A DNA stretch of 64,000 nt from Anastatus disparis (lineage: Eukaryota; Arthropoda; Insecta; Hymenoptera; Eupelmidae), in assembly GCA_017163975.1 (NCBI GenBank), contig JAFFSR010000227.1, positions 3,720,001 through 3,784,000 on the forward strand. Direction: 5' to 3'. The translations under genes were made by a program, and so were the position numbers. Within the stretch, counting starts at the first letter, position 1. Each line of letters opens with the position of its first letter. Below are positions 1 through 13,200 of this stretch, one piece after another. Below the pieces are notes generated by a model that was not told where the DNA came from, made no database searches, and saw nothing but the letters and a program-made list of their open reading frames with translations.

Positions 1-1059
1 AGATATTTGATTGTCCTTGAACGCATATAGAAAATAAAGGGGGTGTTTTTTCCGCATCAGTAAATAAGTCTTTGAATAAAAGGAAAAAGTAAAGTAAAGT
101 CTCACGTGCATTTGACTTGACGCGCCCCATTCTTTAACACACTTCAGCGATCTTCATTATTTGCGAATTAAACTTGACGATTATTTTCTTTATTAAGAAA
201 TTATACCTTTCTTCCTGTTGTATTGAATTCAATTAAATTAAAGAGGATAAGAGAAAAAAATATTTGGAAAATGGTTCATTTTTTCAATTAATATTTAATT
301 ATATATATTTTTTTATTGATCAGTAAAATTTTATTCTTGCAAAATAATAATTATTATACAATAAGAAGAAGAGAAATGGGGAACATTGAAAAGCTTTTTT
401 TTAATTTTATTTAACGTCGTTGTATTAATGCTATCATTGTGATGTTAATTAACGACGGAGATCATCAGTGTGTTTTTGAACAAAGCACATGTAACGTACA
501 GTGGTGCTTGCTTGTATAAATTAGCCGAGAGCGGGACTCGAACTCGAGACCTCGAGATTACGAATCCATCGCTCTACCGAATGAGCCACTGACGACTTGC
601 AACTTCGTTAAGAATTTCCTTTTTATTAATGGAACTTAATAATTATATAGTATTGTTATCTTTTCACTCAGTACAAATTCTTTTAAAATCATTAAATTTT
701 GCAATGTAACATTAAAAAATACAAGCTTTAAAAAATGGTTTACAAGAAATAATTTTTCGTGAAATAATACCCGACATACAAGTAGTTACAGACGAGTTGA
801 ACAGACAATCAGTTTAATTCATACCTAACTGTTTATGTTTGATTATACGACATGAGTCATTTGAATTACTCGATTCACGTTTTTATTTGAAAAATAAAAA
901 AAATAAGTTTACAAGGAAACACAAGATAATAACTTGCAACATAATATAACAACCTAAAAACAATTATTCACACGAAATAAAAAACAAAAGATGTCATTAA
1001 TAAAAAAGTAAAAAAAGTAAAAAAAAAGTATAAAATTTTTTTCAAATTTATTTTTCTAG
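1..1059 (+). other. AdoR intron (5' end outside window)
   Basis: Non-coding, AT-rich. It holds SINE-A copy 1 at 394-596 on the opposite strand. Nothing else is recognisable. Confidence 0.7.
394..596 (-). mobile_element. SINE-A copy 1 (tRNA-derived)
   Basis: Read on the minus strand: a tRNA-like head with GGCTCATTCGGTAGAGCG (A-box region) and GAGTTCGAGTCCCGC (B-box region), then a body with the constant blocks ACAAGCAC, ACATGTGCTTTGTTC and CGTTAAATAAAA, then an A-rich tail. Six copies of this layout occur in the window. The head is degenerate in the anticodon stem and followed by a body, so it is a SINE and not a tRNA gene. It lies antisense in an AdoR intron. Confidence 0.88.
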
Positions 1060-1271
1060 GTATCATATGTGTTTGTTGGGTAGCTGGGACGTTAGTTGGC
1101 TTTTTACCACTCCTAGGCTGGAATGCCGGCCACAAATCCGATGAGAAATGTATATTCACCGAAGTCATGGATTATGATTATCTTGTCTTCCTTTATTTCG
1201 CTACCATTATATTTCCAGCGCTGCTCATCGCTGCATTTTATGCACACATTTATCGGGTCGTTGTTAAACAG
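1060..1271 (+). CDS. AdoR: AdoR exon: TM4, extracellular loop 2, TM5
   Basis: The acceptor is TTTTTCTAG before 1060 and the donor is GTTTGT at 1272. The exon enters in phase 1 and leaves in phase 0. It encodes TM4 (WVAGTLVGFLPLLGW), ECL2 with the disulfide Cys and CIFTEV, and TM5 ending in YRVVVKQ. Position 169 of human A2A (Glu) is Thr here, while the neighbouring stacking Phe is kept. No ATG-initiated ORF covers this reading frame, so it was found by translation between splice sites. Confidence 0.88.
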
Positions 1272-4200
1272 GTTTGTATTTTGTTCCTCTTTTACTTCAT
1301 CTCGCAAAAATATAAACAAAAAAAAATATTGTTTAATTTATGATGTTTATGTGTACGGTTATTTTAAAACGTTATTTTAAATGAATGGCGGGAGTTTTAT
1401 AGAAATTTTAATTAATATGACGCTATTGGAAATTTAATACTCAATAAAAATGTTTTTATATAAATTTTATTTATTTCATCTCTTCGTAAATTAATTTTGG
1501 ATTCAACAAATTTTTATTTTTCTGCGATGTTCAAGCACATTAATTGCAAATATTTGTTGTCTTTTAGAATTCAATAAAAAAAGGCTTAAAAAAGTAAAAA
1601 CTTCGTCGCGAAATAATTAGTTTTAAAAAAGTTCTGAAAAATATATAATCTGCCTTTAAAATCGATGAATTAATCAAGCGGAAAATTGATTAAAAACTTA
1701 CTTCAAAACTTTTTTCTCTCTTTTATTTTTCATTTTATCTGTAATCTTATATCCTAGTTGCTATAGATACGGCTTACTAAGTAAATTCACAATTCAAGTG
1801 TACACAAATATCGTGACGCTTGTTGTCTCTTTCGATGCAATTTTATTTTTATAACCAAAGTGTCGACATTTTATTTACTTCCGTTTTTTATTGTGCTCTG
1901 TTAATTTTCGTTTCTTTGCTTTCAGTTTATTTTGAAATTTAATTTCTCGAGACAAATTATCGCGAAGCCTTGAATAGCATTTTTTTCATTATCTAATAAT
2001 ATTTGATTTTAATATTTCAAAATATACTTGCTTTTAAAACTATTTTCAATATTTGTGTTTAATAAAAAGAAACCCTGCGTTTTTATGTAACTATATGGCT
2101 TTGAATTCAATTTTTTTATCAAACAAAGTTTTCATATGATGTATTTTTTATTATTGTAAATTTTTGACTTTTCCATGCTGTAATATCTATTACTTGGTAT
2201 ATAAACAACTGCGACGCAGTCATATAAAAGACGAACTTTAAGTAAATATTAATTGTTTAAATTGTTAATTGAGTTTAAAATTAATTGAAATTGTAATATT
2301 TTTCATTCATAGAGAATTGTTTTATCAAGTTAATCGAAAAGAGGAATATCTTTTGTATTTATTTTGTTTTGAAATAATATCTTGATATCAAAAAATCAAT
2401 GAAGCTTTACAATTGTAAAAAAAGCATTTCCTATTCTTGTTCTAAAAAAAGCAAACCTACACAAAACCTCTTAACAAAAAACAAAATATGTATCCACCGT
2501 AAAGGTCAGCCCAAAAAAGAGAATTATGTAACATCAACAAATAGTAAACTAAAAGTCACCTATAAATGAAAAAACAGAACATTAACAAGACCTTGATCTG
2601 ATTAAGTTACCATGAAAATCCTAGTTGAAATAATAACTCTTGCTCTTTGGTTTTCACAGCTGCAGCAAATCGTGACGATGAATCCGGGCAAGCGCAAAGA
2701 AAATGAGACCCACGGCACGATGCTGAGATTATTGGGCGCTCAGCAGAAGCGCGAGGTCAAGGCGACCCAAAATTTATCAAGAATCGTTATATTCTTTATA
2801 ATTTGTTGGTTCCCGTTGTACACGATCAATTGCATCATGGCATTTTGTCCGCAGTGTGAAGTCAGCGAATTTATCTTAAATTTTTGCATCATACTGTCGC
2901 ATCTTAATTCAGCTGGTAACCCGCTGCTTTACGCGTATCATTTGAAGGATTTCAGAGCGGCGCTGAAAAATTTCATTCATAGAATTTTGTTTCACGGCAG
3001 AGGCGACGGCAAAGATGCTAATGCTGGACCTGCTGGTTTAATTAGTGTTATACAAGAACCTAGAGGTTTGTATATAAATTGCAGATATTAAATGTACTTC
3101 TAGACACTAATTTATATAAGAAATTATACAGGGGGAAAGAAATAAGTTTTATGAATTAGAATTTGATAAGTCGTTAATAATTTTTTTTTATTTTACTTTG
3201 ATTTGATTTATATTTACATTAGTAAAGTACTTAAATCATTAATATTTAATTTATTCAAAACAAATTAAATTTATATCGTTTATTTGTATAAAAAAATGGC
3301 ATTAATAAATTTAAATAAACGATGCGTAATTTTAAAAATTAATATTATGTAGGATTTAAATTAATATTATTTAATTTAAAAATTTTAATTATTATTATTT
3401 TTTTAAGTTAAATTTATAAAATTTTTTCACTCATATATTTCATACAATAAAATATGCACACAAAACGTATTTTTTACTGTAAAAAGTCAGTTATATTTAA
3501 AACAAAAATTTATTTCAAAATACAAAAGTTCAAAATAAAATTCTAAAAAAAAATTAATAGCAAAGTACTCATGTTGTTGACATTGCTTTATTAAACCTCT
3601 GTTATACAAACTTTAACTATGCACACAATATTCACACTAAAAGTGAAAGAAAAATTTTTCTTTGAAATATTCTAATAAAAATTTCAAAAAAATGTTTCTT
3701 ATTAGAATCTAATGAATAATTTATGTTGAAACCAATGTTGTCCACTTATGATTGATGAAAAAATTTTCATTTTTCATGCTTTTTACACACGATATTAATG
3801 TACGACAAAAATAATGTAATACGTTTAATAAAAAAAATTAGACACGCGAGGGGATACGTTTCAAGCGTCACGTAGTATTAAAATAATAGCCATAACTATT
3901 ATTAAATTCACGTTTTCTTTTGTTTTTTTGCGCTTTCGAATGAAACCTCATCATAATAATATTCCGAGTACAGTGTAAACTATTGATTTAAATGTGTATT
4001 ATACGTTTTATACACGAACATTTTTGCTTTTAATGTACTTTTAAATTAAACATGTGATTCCTTGAAATAGAAAAAAATAGATTGTGTAGATTAAAGAAAT
4101 TTTTTGCAAACAAAAAATTATAACAAATAATTACAACCTAAGATCTTTTTTTTTTTAATTTTATTTAACGTCGCTGTATTTATGCTATCGTTGCGATGCT

Positions 4201-7200
4201 AATTAGCGACGGAGGTCGTTAGTGTCTTTGTGAAAAAAGCACATGAAACGTACAGTGGTGCTTGTAGCAATCAGCTGCCGAGAGCTGGATTCGAACTCGG
4301 AGCCTCGAGATTATGAATCCATCGCTCTACCGACTGAGCCACTAACGATCTCTTGAAAGCTTATTTTAAAACACTTTAATTAAAATTTTCATCAACATAA
4401 TTAAAATTATTATCAGCACGAAAATCTTCATTATTCAGCCTAACATTAAAATTTTCTAAATATTAAATAAATCAATTTTTTTCATAAGGTTAAAAAAAAT
4501 GATATATCTTGATTCCATTCTCAGGTTCAATGATGGGATCGCAAAGAGGATTAGGGTCAAGGAATCACGTTGCTGGCTCGCAGCAACAATTATTGCAAGG
4601 CGGCGGTAGTAGGCATACAAGTTTAATGAGACAGGTGCACGAATCGCGTATGAGAGAAATGCAAATGTCATCAACAGGATCAATGAAAAGTACTATACAG
4701 TAAGTTTTAATACAATTTTTTTTTTCATTACATGAAAAATTTTCTGCGTTTTTTCATTTTTCGAAAATATAATTAGTATAGAATAAATTATGAAAAAAAA
4801 GTTTATTAGATAAAGTTAATTTTTTTAAAATTATGACACATATTCTTTTTGATTTTTTAGAAGCAATTTTTTGTGTTAATAATAATACTAATTACATGAG
4901 AAAATATGATTCAGTACATGATTAACTCATAACTTTTTATGTGACAATTTCTCGAATTTTTTAATCGTTTTTAAAATTTTTTAGAATAACTTTATGCTAT
5001 GTTTTTTTTAGATAAATTAAAAGAACAAAAAAAGATATTTAAAAAAATTTTCAAATGTAGGATTTAAACATTTCAAAAACTGTAATTTTAGTATTTTATA
5101 CATAATTTAATCAAATGCAAAAGTAAAAAAAATAACGTGCAAATTATTCTATGGCAATCTTTATTTAAACTCTATAAACAATTATACCATTTATTTAACT
5201 TGATTGGATCTAACGTTTTCCAATTATCTCGTGTATTTATAACAACTTCTTTTTCTCTAATTTCATGAGCATTGTTTACATTTAATTTGTTTTTTTTTTA
5301 TTCCTTGAATAATGACGTACTTTAATTACATAGGTTACCTGATATTATCAAGAATTGTGTATCCTGTGGGAATTTTATTTTAAAAAGAGTAAATTAATGC
5401 AAGAAAAGAAAAAAATTTAAACGAGAAAATGATTGTTTATAAAACGTATTTGTGCAAACATATAATTTATATCTTATTTTAATCTTATAAGAGTTAATAA
5501 TTTATTTTCATTCTATTAATAAAATGTGGAATATAATATAAATAATAATTAATTATTGAACTATAAAATATAAAAAAAAATTTTCCAGAAATAGAAAAAA
5601 CTTTAGAGGAGGAAAATTAATTAATTTTTTTTTGTATTTAACGTCGCTGTATTTATACTATCATTGTAATGTTAATTAGCGACGGAGTTCGACAGTGTGT
5701 TTATGAACAAAGCACATGTAACATACAGAGGTACTTGTATCAATCGGCCGAGAGCCGGATTCGAACTCGGATCCCCGAGATTACGAATCCATCACTCTAC
5801 CAAATGAGCCACTGAGACCTCATAATTTATAATTTACATTTTACACGTATGTAATTCATTTTAGCGCAGTTATGAAATTTAAGATTTTCTTATAAAAAAA
5901 ATAAATAAAAATTTATCAAAATATAAAGAGAATAAAATAAATTTAAAAAAATTTTTGTATAAGATTTTTACTTGATATATCTAACAAAAGTATCACTTTT
6001 CCAGCGTGCAAACTTTGTTAAATTAAAAAAAAAAATAGCATGACAAATTTTCACACATCGTTTCAGATTACAAGCACTGATATTTATTATCGTTTTCACG
6101 CAGTTATTTTTATATAAAGATTAAAGAAACACGATTATTTTTTCTTTTCCAAAACGTTTTCAAGTAAAAATAGATGATTTAAAAAAAAAAAATTTATTTC
6201 TTCCGCAGCTGTAAAGTTGAGAAAAATGTTATATAATCTATATACATTGAAGTGGTGATAGCGGAACTAGGTCAGGCACACATTTAAGTTTTTCTTTGCT
6301 GCTTTTTGATAACTTAGTCAATCTTTATGATTCAAATTTTAAAAAATATGACCCGTTGTTGGTGTGAAAGGTTGACCTTTAACTTTTTTTTAAATTATTT
6401 AAAAAGTAAAAAGTGGTTACCAAAAATTCTTTTTAATATTTTTCACAATTTTTTTTGGTGATAGTATGACGTGTAACAACCAACCATTTTAAAAGTACTT
6501 CTTTTTGTAAAAAATTTTTATATTCATCTATGCTACAGTAATTCACCTCATTTATTATTTTATATTTAGGGTGAAGCAAATTCAAATTATAATAAAAAAA
6601 GTAAGAAAAAATAAATTTTCTTAAAACAAAAATAAAATTGAAATGATGAACAGAAAAGTTTTTAATTACATATTACAATTAATGCAAAATATAATCGATT
6701 TCTATACATTTTCATCAATCAAATTATGAAAAATAAAATTTACATTAAATAAATATAATACCTAAGAATTCTAATATGATTTCAGCAAAAACAAATCGGA
6801 TAATCAGCACATGAACAACAACAATAACAACAAAAGACCCTCAACATCGATGTCTCCAGTATCAATATTAGGTTGTAAAAATCGTCGCGATGCAGCAAGT
6901 AGTAGTAGTAGCGTAAGTCCAACCGATTCAGTATGCGGCAGTACAAGCCGGCCGGATTATTGTGTACCAAATACAATAACAACAGCAACGGTGAATACAT
7001 CGACAACCGAATTGAGAATTAATGATTACGATGAAGTTTTGAAGTACGTCGATTGTGATGGTGATAATAACGATGATGACGATGATAATGAAAAAATTAA
7101 TATTACAATGACACAGACTGAATCCAAGCTTGTTATTGAAGCTGATGTTAATCGTAGCGCATCGTCTAGAGAAAAATTAACTTTAGAGCATGATGATGAT

Positions 7201-7242
7201 GATGTTGATGATGGTGATGATAAAATAACGTGCAAAGAATAA
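1060..7242 (+). CDS. AdoR: Adenosine receptor (class A GPCR), 3' portion, four exons
   Basis: The spliced reading frame joins 1060-1271, 2660-3065, 4525-4699 and 6786-7242 (phases 1/0/1/2, all compatible), giving about 415 residues from TM4 to the stop. Seen: TM4 and ECL2 with CIFTEV, TM5, TM6 with CWFPLYTIN, ECL3 with CPQC, TM7 with LSHLNSAGNPLLYAY, then a long C-tail. In the human A2A receptor the TM6 Asn (6.55), the TM7 Ser-His pair (7.42/7.43) and the ECL2 Phe contact adenosine; all are kept here. The family couples extracellular adenosine to G proteins at the plasma membrane; insect members usually raise cAMP. TM1-TM3 and the start codon must lie upstream of the window. Introns 1 to 3 hold SINE-A copies on the opposite strand. 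The tail is rich in Ser, Gln, Asn and Asp and is not recognisable beyond that. The family call is secure; subtype and coupling are inference. Confidence 0.9.
2660..3065 (+). CDS. AdoR: AdoR exon: intracellular loop 3, TM6, TM7, helix 8
   Basis: The acceptor is TTTTCACAG at 2651-2659 and the donor is GTTTGT at 3066. The open frame actually runs from 2612 to a stop at 3091, but the part before 2660 and after 3065 reads as intron. The exon encodes LQQIVTMNPGKRK, basic loop 3, TM6 with CWFPLY, the CPQC loop, TM7 with NPLLY, and helix 8 (KDFRAALKNF). An in-frame CAG six bases into the exon could give an alternative acceptor that drops Leu-Gln. Confidence 0.9.
4146..4350 (-). mobile_element. SINE-A copy 2 (tRNA-derived)
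   Basis: Same head, body and A-rich tail as copy 1, minus strand, inside the AdoR intron before the 4525 exon. The tail appears as a T-run at 4146-4156. GATCT at 4142 and 4347 could be remnants of a short target-site duplication, but this is weak. Confidence 0.88.
4525..4699 (+). CDS. AdoR: AdoR exon: C-terminal tail, Ser/Gln/Met-rich
   Basis: Acceptor ATTCTCAG at 4517-4524; strong donor GTAAGT at 4700. Phase 1 in, phase 2 out: the leading GT completes a Gly codon with the G left by the previous exon. The text runs SMMGSQRGLGSRNH through a Gln and Gly stretch to SSTGSMKST. It has several Ser/Thr with nearby Arg that could be phosphorylated, but no known domain. The intron upstream of it contains SINE-A copy 2. 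Confidence 0.75.
5625..5818 (-). mobile_element. SINE-A copy 3 (tRNA-derived)
   Basis: Same family, minus strand, in the last AdoR intron. The head reads GGCTCATTTGGTAGAGTG and the B-box GAGTTCGAATCCGGC. It carries more head substitutions than the other copies, so it is probably older. Confidence 0.87.
6786..7242 (+). CDS. AdoR: AdoR last exon: low-complexity acidic C-tail and stop
   Basis: Acceptor ATTTCAG ends at 6785. The phase-2 join completes a His codon and stays open to TAA at 7240-7242. It encodes KNKSDNQH, an Asn run, a Ser run, then Asp-rich segments (DNNDDDDD and HDDDDVDDGDD) built on GAT/GAC repeats. The phase match with the previous exon, the length (151 codons) and the absence of stops support the exon. 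The tail is likely fast-evolving; function unknown. Candidate poly(A) signals AATAAA lie at 7534 and 8537. Confidence 0.72.
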
Positions 7243-10200
7243 GAATTAAAAAAAAACAAATTTTTTTTTTTTGTAGATTAATGAACTCTTACAAAGAGCT
7301 GAATTTTTATTCATTGCGTGTATCCATCGTTGAATTAATGTGAAACATTAAAGGAACGTTTTAGAAAAAGGTTGTCAAGAACTTTAAAATTATTTTAATT
7401 GACATTAATGAATGAGTAACCTTTTTTTTTCTTTTTTACGTTTTACAATTTTTTTTTTTGTATATTTTAAATTAGATACGAAAAAAGATTATTAAAAATA
7501 ATAATTATTTCACAATATCTATAAATAATTTGAAATAAATGATTATTGTAAATTTGTATAAAAATATCTTAAACGTTTCTTTAACGTTTATTTAGTGTTC
7601 GATAATGTATGGCTAAAAGCGGATGTACCAAGTTGTTTATAATCTTTGTGTATTATACTGAACCGAATGATAAAATTGATAAGTCCTTTTTTTATGTAGT
7701 GTGTTAAGTTTTTTTTGTAATGTGTTGTAATTTTTATTCATGAACTTTCAAAAGATGAAGTTTTTCTTTGCAGAATGTAAGATGAGAATATTATTTGAAA
7801 AAATGTCACAACTTTATTTTTTACTTGGTATTTGAAAAATGAGTGTGAAATATTTTACTATTGATTTTTCTTTACGTCTGCATAAATCATATCCATGACA
7901 AAAATAAAAATTAAATATATTTTTAAAGAGAAATAGAAACTATAGATCTAATTAGGAAAATAAAATATATAGAAAAAATTGCTTCAAAGAGTACCTGGAT
8001 GTACTTTTAGAATTATTTTACTACCACAAGCATGAGATACGTAATTTTTTTATACGTAATTTATGGCAGTCCAAAACAGAAATACAAAGCTCGTTGTATA
8101 TAAATTAAACAAGATATAAAGTATAAAGTTATAATACTTGATTTTTTAAGTTGAAAAAATATTAGAATTTAAACAACAGAATAAATTGGGATAACATGAT
8201 TAATATATATAATAAATGATATAATAAATTCAGTACAAAAATAGAAAAATTATGTAACTTACAATTGTCACAAATTATAATTACAAATGAAAATTGACAG
8301 ACAACGTATGAAATGTAAATGTTAGAAAACATTTTAAATAAATTTTTTATTAAAAATTTAGCGTGACTGGTATTCAGATTTATTATTCGTAGAATATTTA
8401 GTTAAAAAAAGTTGAAATTCCAGTTTTCTTTTTTTAAATTTTATATTATAATTTTTATACACGAATAGGAAGATATTTTTACTGATTGTAATATATTGTT
8501 GTAAGAATATTTTGTCTCTTGTAGTAACTACGAATCAATAAAATATAATTTTGCTTTAAGATTTAGTTCAGGTGCAATATAAGTCTGAGAACTGCCAAAG
8601 ATAAATACGTGTTTATCTGTTTTTCTTCTATTTTAAAGATAATAACTTGACTTTAATACTCAATAGTTTTTCCTTGTCTTTTAATAATTTGAAAGTTAAA
8701 TGATTAAAATTGAACTTTTTAATCATACGTGCGATTATTTATTGTGACATCTAGTTTAAAATGATAATTTTAAGACACATTTCCTATGTTCAATTGTAAA
8801 TACGTGTAAGAGTTTGCTGTCATTTAAAGTAATTATCAAATGTATGTAATTTTAAGATAATTAAAACAATAATGATTCAATGTTTAAATTTAAGGCTTTA
8901 ATTCTTTGAAATACCTTCTCTCGCGTTTATCTTGCGATCCAATTAAAGTTTTGATAAAAGTTTAATGGGTTTTATGTTAATCGATTTTATCTTCCTTGTT
9001 ACCGACACAGTTGCTTGGTTGCTTTTATCAGCAAATGTTAATTTGACAAAAATAGTTTATATTTTTACTAATGCAAAATAATTAATGTTTATTCGTTTAA
9101 ATTAATTAAGATGTTTTTTTACGGATTCTGAAATCAACATAGCATGCATAAAAAAATTTATGAAATTATAATAAAAAATATATTTATGATAATTATTAAA
9201 TTAGAAATTGATATTTATAAATTTATATTTATTTTTATTATTTACATATGAATTTAAAATAATCTTTGATTAACTTCAACGTGATAATACTTTCTTAGGC
9301 CGCGATCACATGGTGCAGAATAGACACGCAGAATAGAACTTACGTAATAGAAATAGCCAATCAGAGCTATTCTGCAACTTTCTAACTTTCTTCTCATTGG
9401 TTATTTCTATTACGCAAGCTCTATTCTGCATGTCTATTCTGCACCATGTGATCGCGGCCTTAGCTTAATAATTTATGCATAGTTATTCCGTTTTTATCTT
9501 AACCTTAATTTCGTAATAAACATAAAAATAAATAATCTATTAATTCGTTAGAGTTTCATTGCTAGATTATGATTTGAAGAATGAAATGTTGCTTTAAATC
9601 GGTTACAATTTGAATCGTGTGCATTCGTATGTGCTAATATGACGTCACTACATCTTCGAAACGTATTTTGGAAAATATAAAATACTCAATTTCATCAATT
9701 TCAGTTTTTAAAAATTATAAAAATAATTGAAATTAATATAATGAGTTTACTTAATGGTATATAAGATGGAATACAATATAACAAAATTGAATGTTTGCTA
9801 ATTAATTCAACAGAATGATAATTTTTCTTTTCAAATTAAACAAAAATGTTAATTGAAAATATCATTGGAACATAATTAAGAAAAAAGATTTGGTATATTT
9901 TAAAGAAAAAGAATATTTTTAATATTAAAATAATTTAATTTTAATTTTACATATGATAGACATTAACACTGCTGACATGCTGATATAATGTCCACGTTAC
10001 AATTTAAAAATACAATCCGCTTTTGATCGTTGTACGTTTCATCGTTTTGTTCTTTAAAACCATGCAAATTTTTTTTAGAAACAAATCTTTCTGCTATTTA
10101 TCGTAATAGTAAATTATCAAACAAGTGAATGAACTGCAACAACAATAATCCAATCGTTCTTATTATTTAAAAAAAATTTATCGTTTCGCAGAATCGTAAC

Positions 10201-13200
10201 TCTGTTATTCATACATAGATGCAAGTAAAGAAAAAAATCGATGAAACATTCGTCGATAAAGCAACCTCGTTTAAGACAATATCCCAGGTCAGCTTGAGAC
10301 AGTAAAACTCTCTTATCATTCACGACAATATTACAAATAAGTTTCTTTTTTTTCTTATTTCTTTTCTGTACAATCGCATTACAATTACATTCATGTCGAG
10401 TGGGCAGCAACAGTGCTCTCATTTTCGGAAAATCATTAGAAAATTTATTCGCAAAGTTTACAAAAAATCTTAATTATAATGAAATTATAGTTACTTCCTT
10501 CAATTTGCGACGTCGCTTCATTTTTTTTATTTTTGTGTATTGTGAGACTTAAATCTAAAATGAAAAATTAAAGTAATTTGTATGGCAGATTTAGTGTTAT
10601 CGAACCTGTATAAATGTGCATGAAATGAAATTATTATCTGTAAGCGTTATTATTATTTTTAAACTTTTAAATTTGATAAAAACTAACAAATTTTTTTCTT
10701 TTAACTTGTAAAACATCACACGCAGTTTTACTTCAATTTATCAATCAATAAATCGCTTCTTTTTTATAATTAATAATTAATCATATATTTTTAAAGGTAA
10801 TTGTACTCGCTAAATTTCAACGATTCATTTCTCAAAAACAGAAATAAAAGTTCCTATCTTAATCTGACATTATTTAATGTAAATAGTCATTTTTTTGAAT
10901 AACTATCAATAATTAAAGAAGATAAAGAAAAGCAAAAATTTGTCGCTTCGAAAGGAACTTGTAGCATAAAAGCCTATATCACTGGCCATTCACAATCAAA
11001 TGCATCGTAGTAAAGATTATAGATAACGCAAACTAAGAAAAACATTCAGTAAAGTTCATTAATATTTAACTGTGCATCGTATCGCACTACTTAAAGTAAG
11101 ATGCTTGTGCAAATTCATTCTAAATATATTTGTTTTTTTAATTTCTTTTTGCTTTTCCCCCCCACTCATAGACACAAGAATAAGATTTATAATTTTAGCG
11201 CAGTCTCAAAGTGTCAACTATATAGAACTCTTATTGTGCAACGAGACTTACGTTTACATTAGATATTAACATATTGTAATTAAAATCTAAACTTTTTTTT
11301 TTAAATCGATATCGTGGTAAAACTTTCGAGGCGAAAGTTTTTTTTTTCGCGTTATAGACATTGTACAGTATAGTCTCTTTATTACATTTGTGATAAAATG
11401 AAAAATAATTTATTTAGCACCATTTAATGAAGCTTTAGAATGAGTCACATAATAAATTACGTAAAAATGTGTGTAGCCTCTTTTTAAAATGTTTCTCGAT
11501 ACAAAATAATTTGGAATCGTAAAGCTGATTTTATTTTTTACGTTTTATTATCGTGTACATTTTGTATATTTAGAATTCCACAAGGTACTAAATTAAAACG
11601 GATTGAATTAAATATACCTGGATACTGTAATAATTCAAACGCAACCGCCAATCAGAAAATTTCTGTTTAATTTCATTAGTCATTTAATAGAGTTTCGACA
11701 TTTCAACGATTGACATTGTGACAATGGCAATTATTTTTGAAGCACAATATTTGTATTTCTCTCATAAATATTCATTTTTAATTTAAAATTGGCTTTTATT
11801 CAGCAGAGCGGCAATATTATAAATTATGTCATAAAAATAAAATTATTTTTATGATGGAATAGCGTAAACTGTACAGAGATTGATTGTTAGAAAAATTGCC
11901 GTGAGCATTCATATTAACATTTTATCTGATTTTTTTAATTGAAATATTCGTTATAAAATTTGCATGTAAAAAATAACATACTGCTAGCAAATTAAATATT
12001 TGTTATGTAATTAAAAAAAGAAAATTAAAAATTTTCCAAACAACAAATTAATTATATATTAATAAAATGTACAATAGGTATGTGTATCTGTTTACACATA
12101 TGTGAAATTATTTTTTCAAATATTTAGAAGATGTTAAAATTATTTGAATGTAATTACGCAGTTGGAAATTTGATTAAAATAAGATAGATGTACTAACATG
12201 GAAGTGCAATTATTGTAAACATGACTTTGAACAGTCGTCATTAACAGGATGTCTATCGGACAGTTAACCGCACGCTTGTAATTTATATGTCAATATATGA
12301 ACAGATTGAGCACATGCAAAGTTAAATAACGTTTTTTTGCAAAAAAAGGATCACTTCATTAAATATTTTAATAAAAAATCTTCCGCAGCAATCACATTAG
12401 TAAATGTTATTTTACATAATTTACTGGAATGTTGATCGTTTTTCATATATTTTTATAATTGTTTCAAAGCCACTGCTTGCAATTTCGAAAATTTTTAATA
12501 AGAAATTTTAAGGAATGTAAATTTAATATTTTAATTATATGAATAATAAAATCAGAATTTTTAATTCTGATTTAAAGATAATATTTACACATGAATTTTT
12601 ATTATAAAATTATTTTAATTTCCTATTACATATAATTAGAGTTCAATATTCATTTCTCTCGACAATCGAAAATTCGCATTTTTCAATCTTAACAATGCTC
12701 CTTTGTATCTACACATTTTTCTGCCAATTCATTTACACAATTTTTTGTCATTTATAAACGTAAGAAAATTTTCTTCGATTTCATGGTAATAAATCTTAAA
12801 GAAATAATTTTTTATGACAAAACTGATTTAATTACAGGGAAATGTTAAACTTACGATAGGTGTTTTTTACACTATGATTTTCTATGTCAATTTATAATCT
12901 CTGTTTGTTCCATTTTTCTTCGTATCCTCCTGGTTTTTATTAAAATTATTAAAAATAATTTTAAAAATTTTCAATTTTAAGTTATCAATTTTCGATGGTC
13001 ATAAAATGATATATTGTATTGCCTATCTTCAAATTTTTTTTAACTTTATGACAGTTTCCGACAGATTTTTTTTCGCCTGGACTATTTAATGTTTATTAAC
13101 CTGTTTATATAAAATTTAATATGTTTTATAGTTTATTTGAGGACTTTTTTATTAAATTTAACATCTGTCGTAAGTTTAACAACAGCCTTAATTGTATTTG

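Noticed and set aside
527..597. tRNA genes at the SINE-A heads
   Set aside because: Heads have mismatched anticodon and acceptor stems and are always followed by the same body and A-rich tail, so they are SINEs.
10117..10422. 101-residue minus-strand ORF
   Set aside because: No recognisable motif, low-complexity Lys run, no splice or promoter support.
11319..11347. Hairpin plus T-run as a transcription terminator
   Set aside because: Eukaryotic context makes a bacterial-type terminator meaningless; kept only as a note in the intergenic entry.
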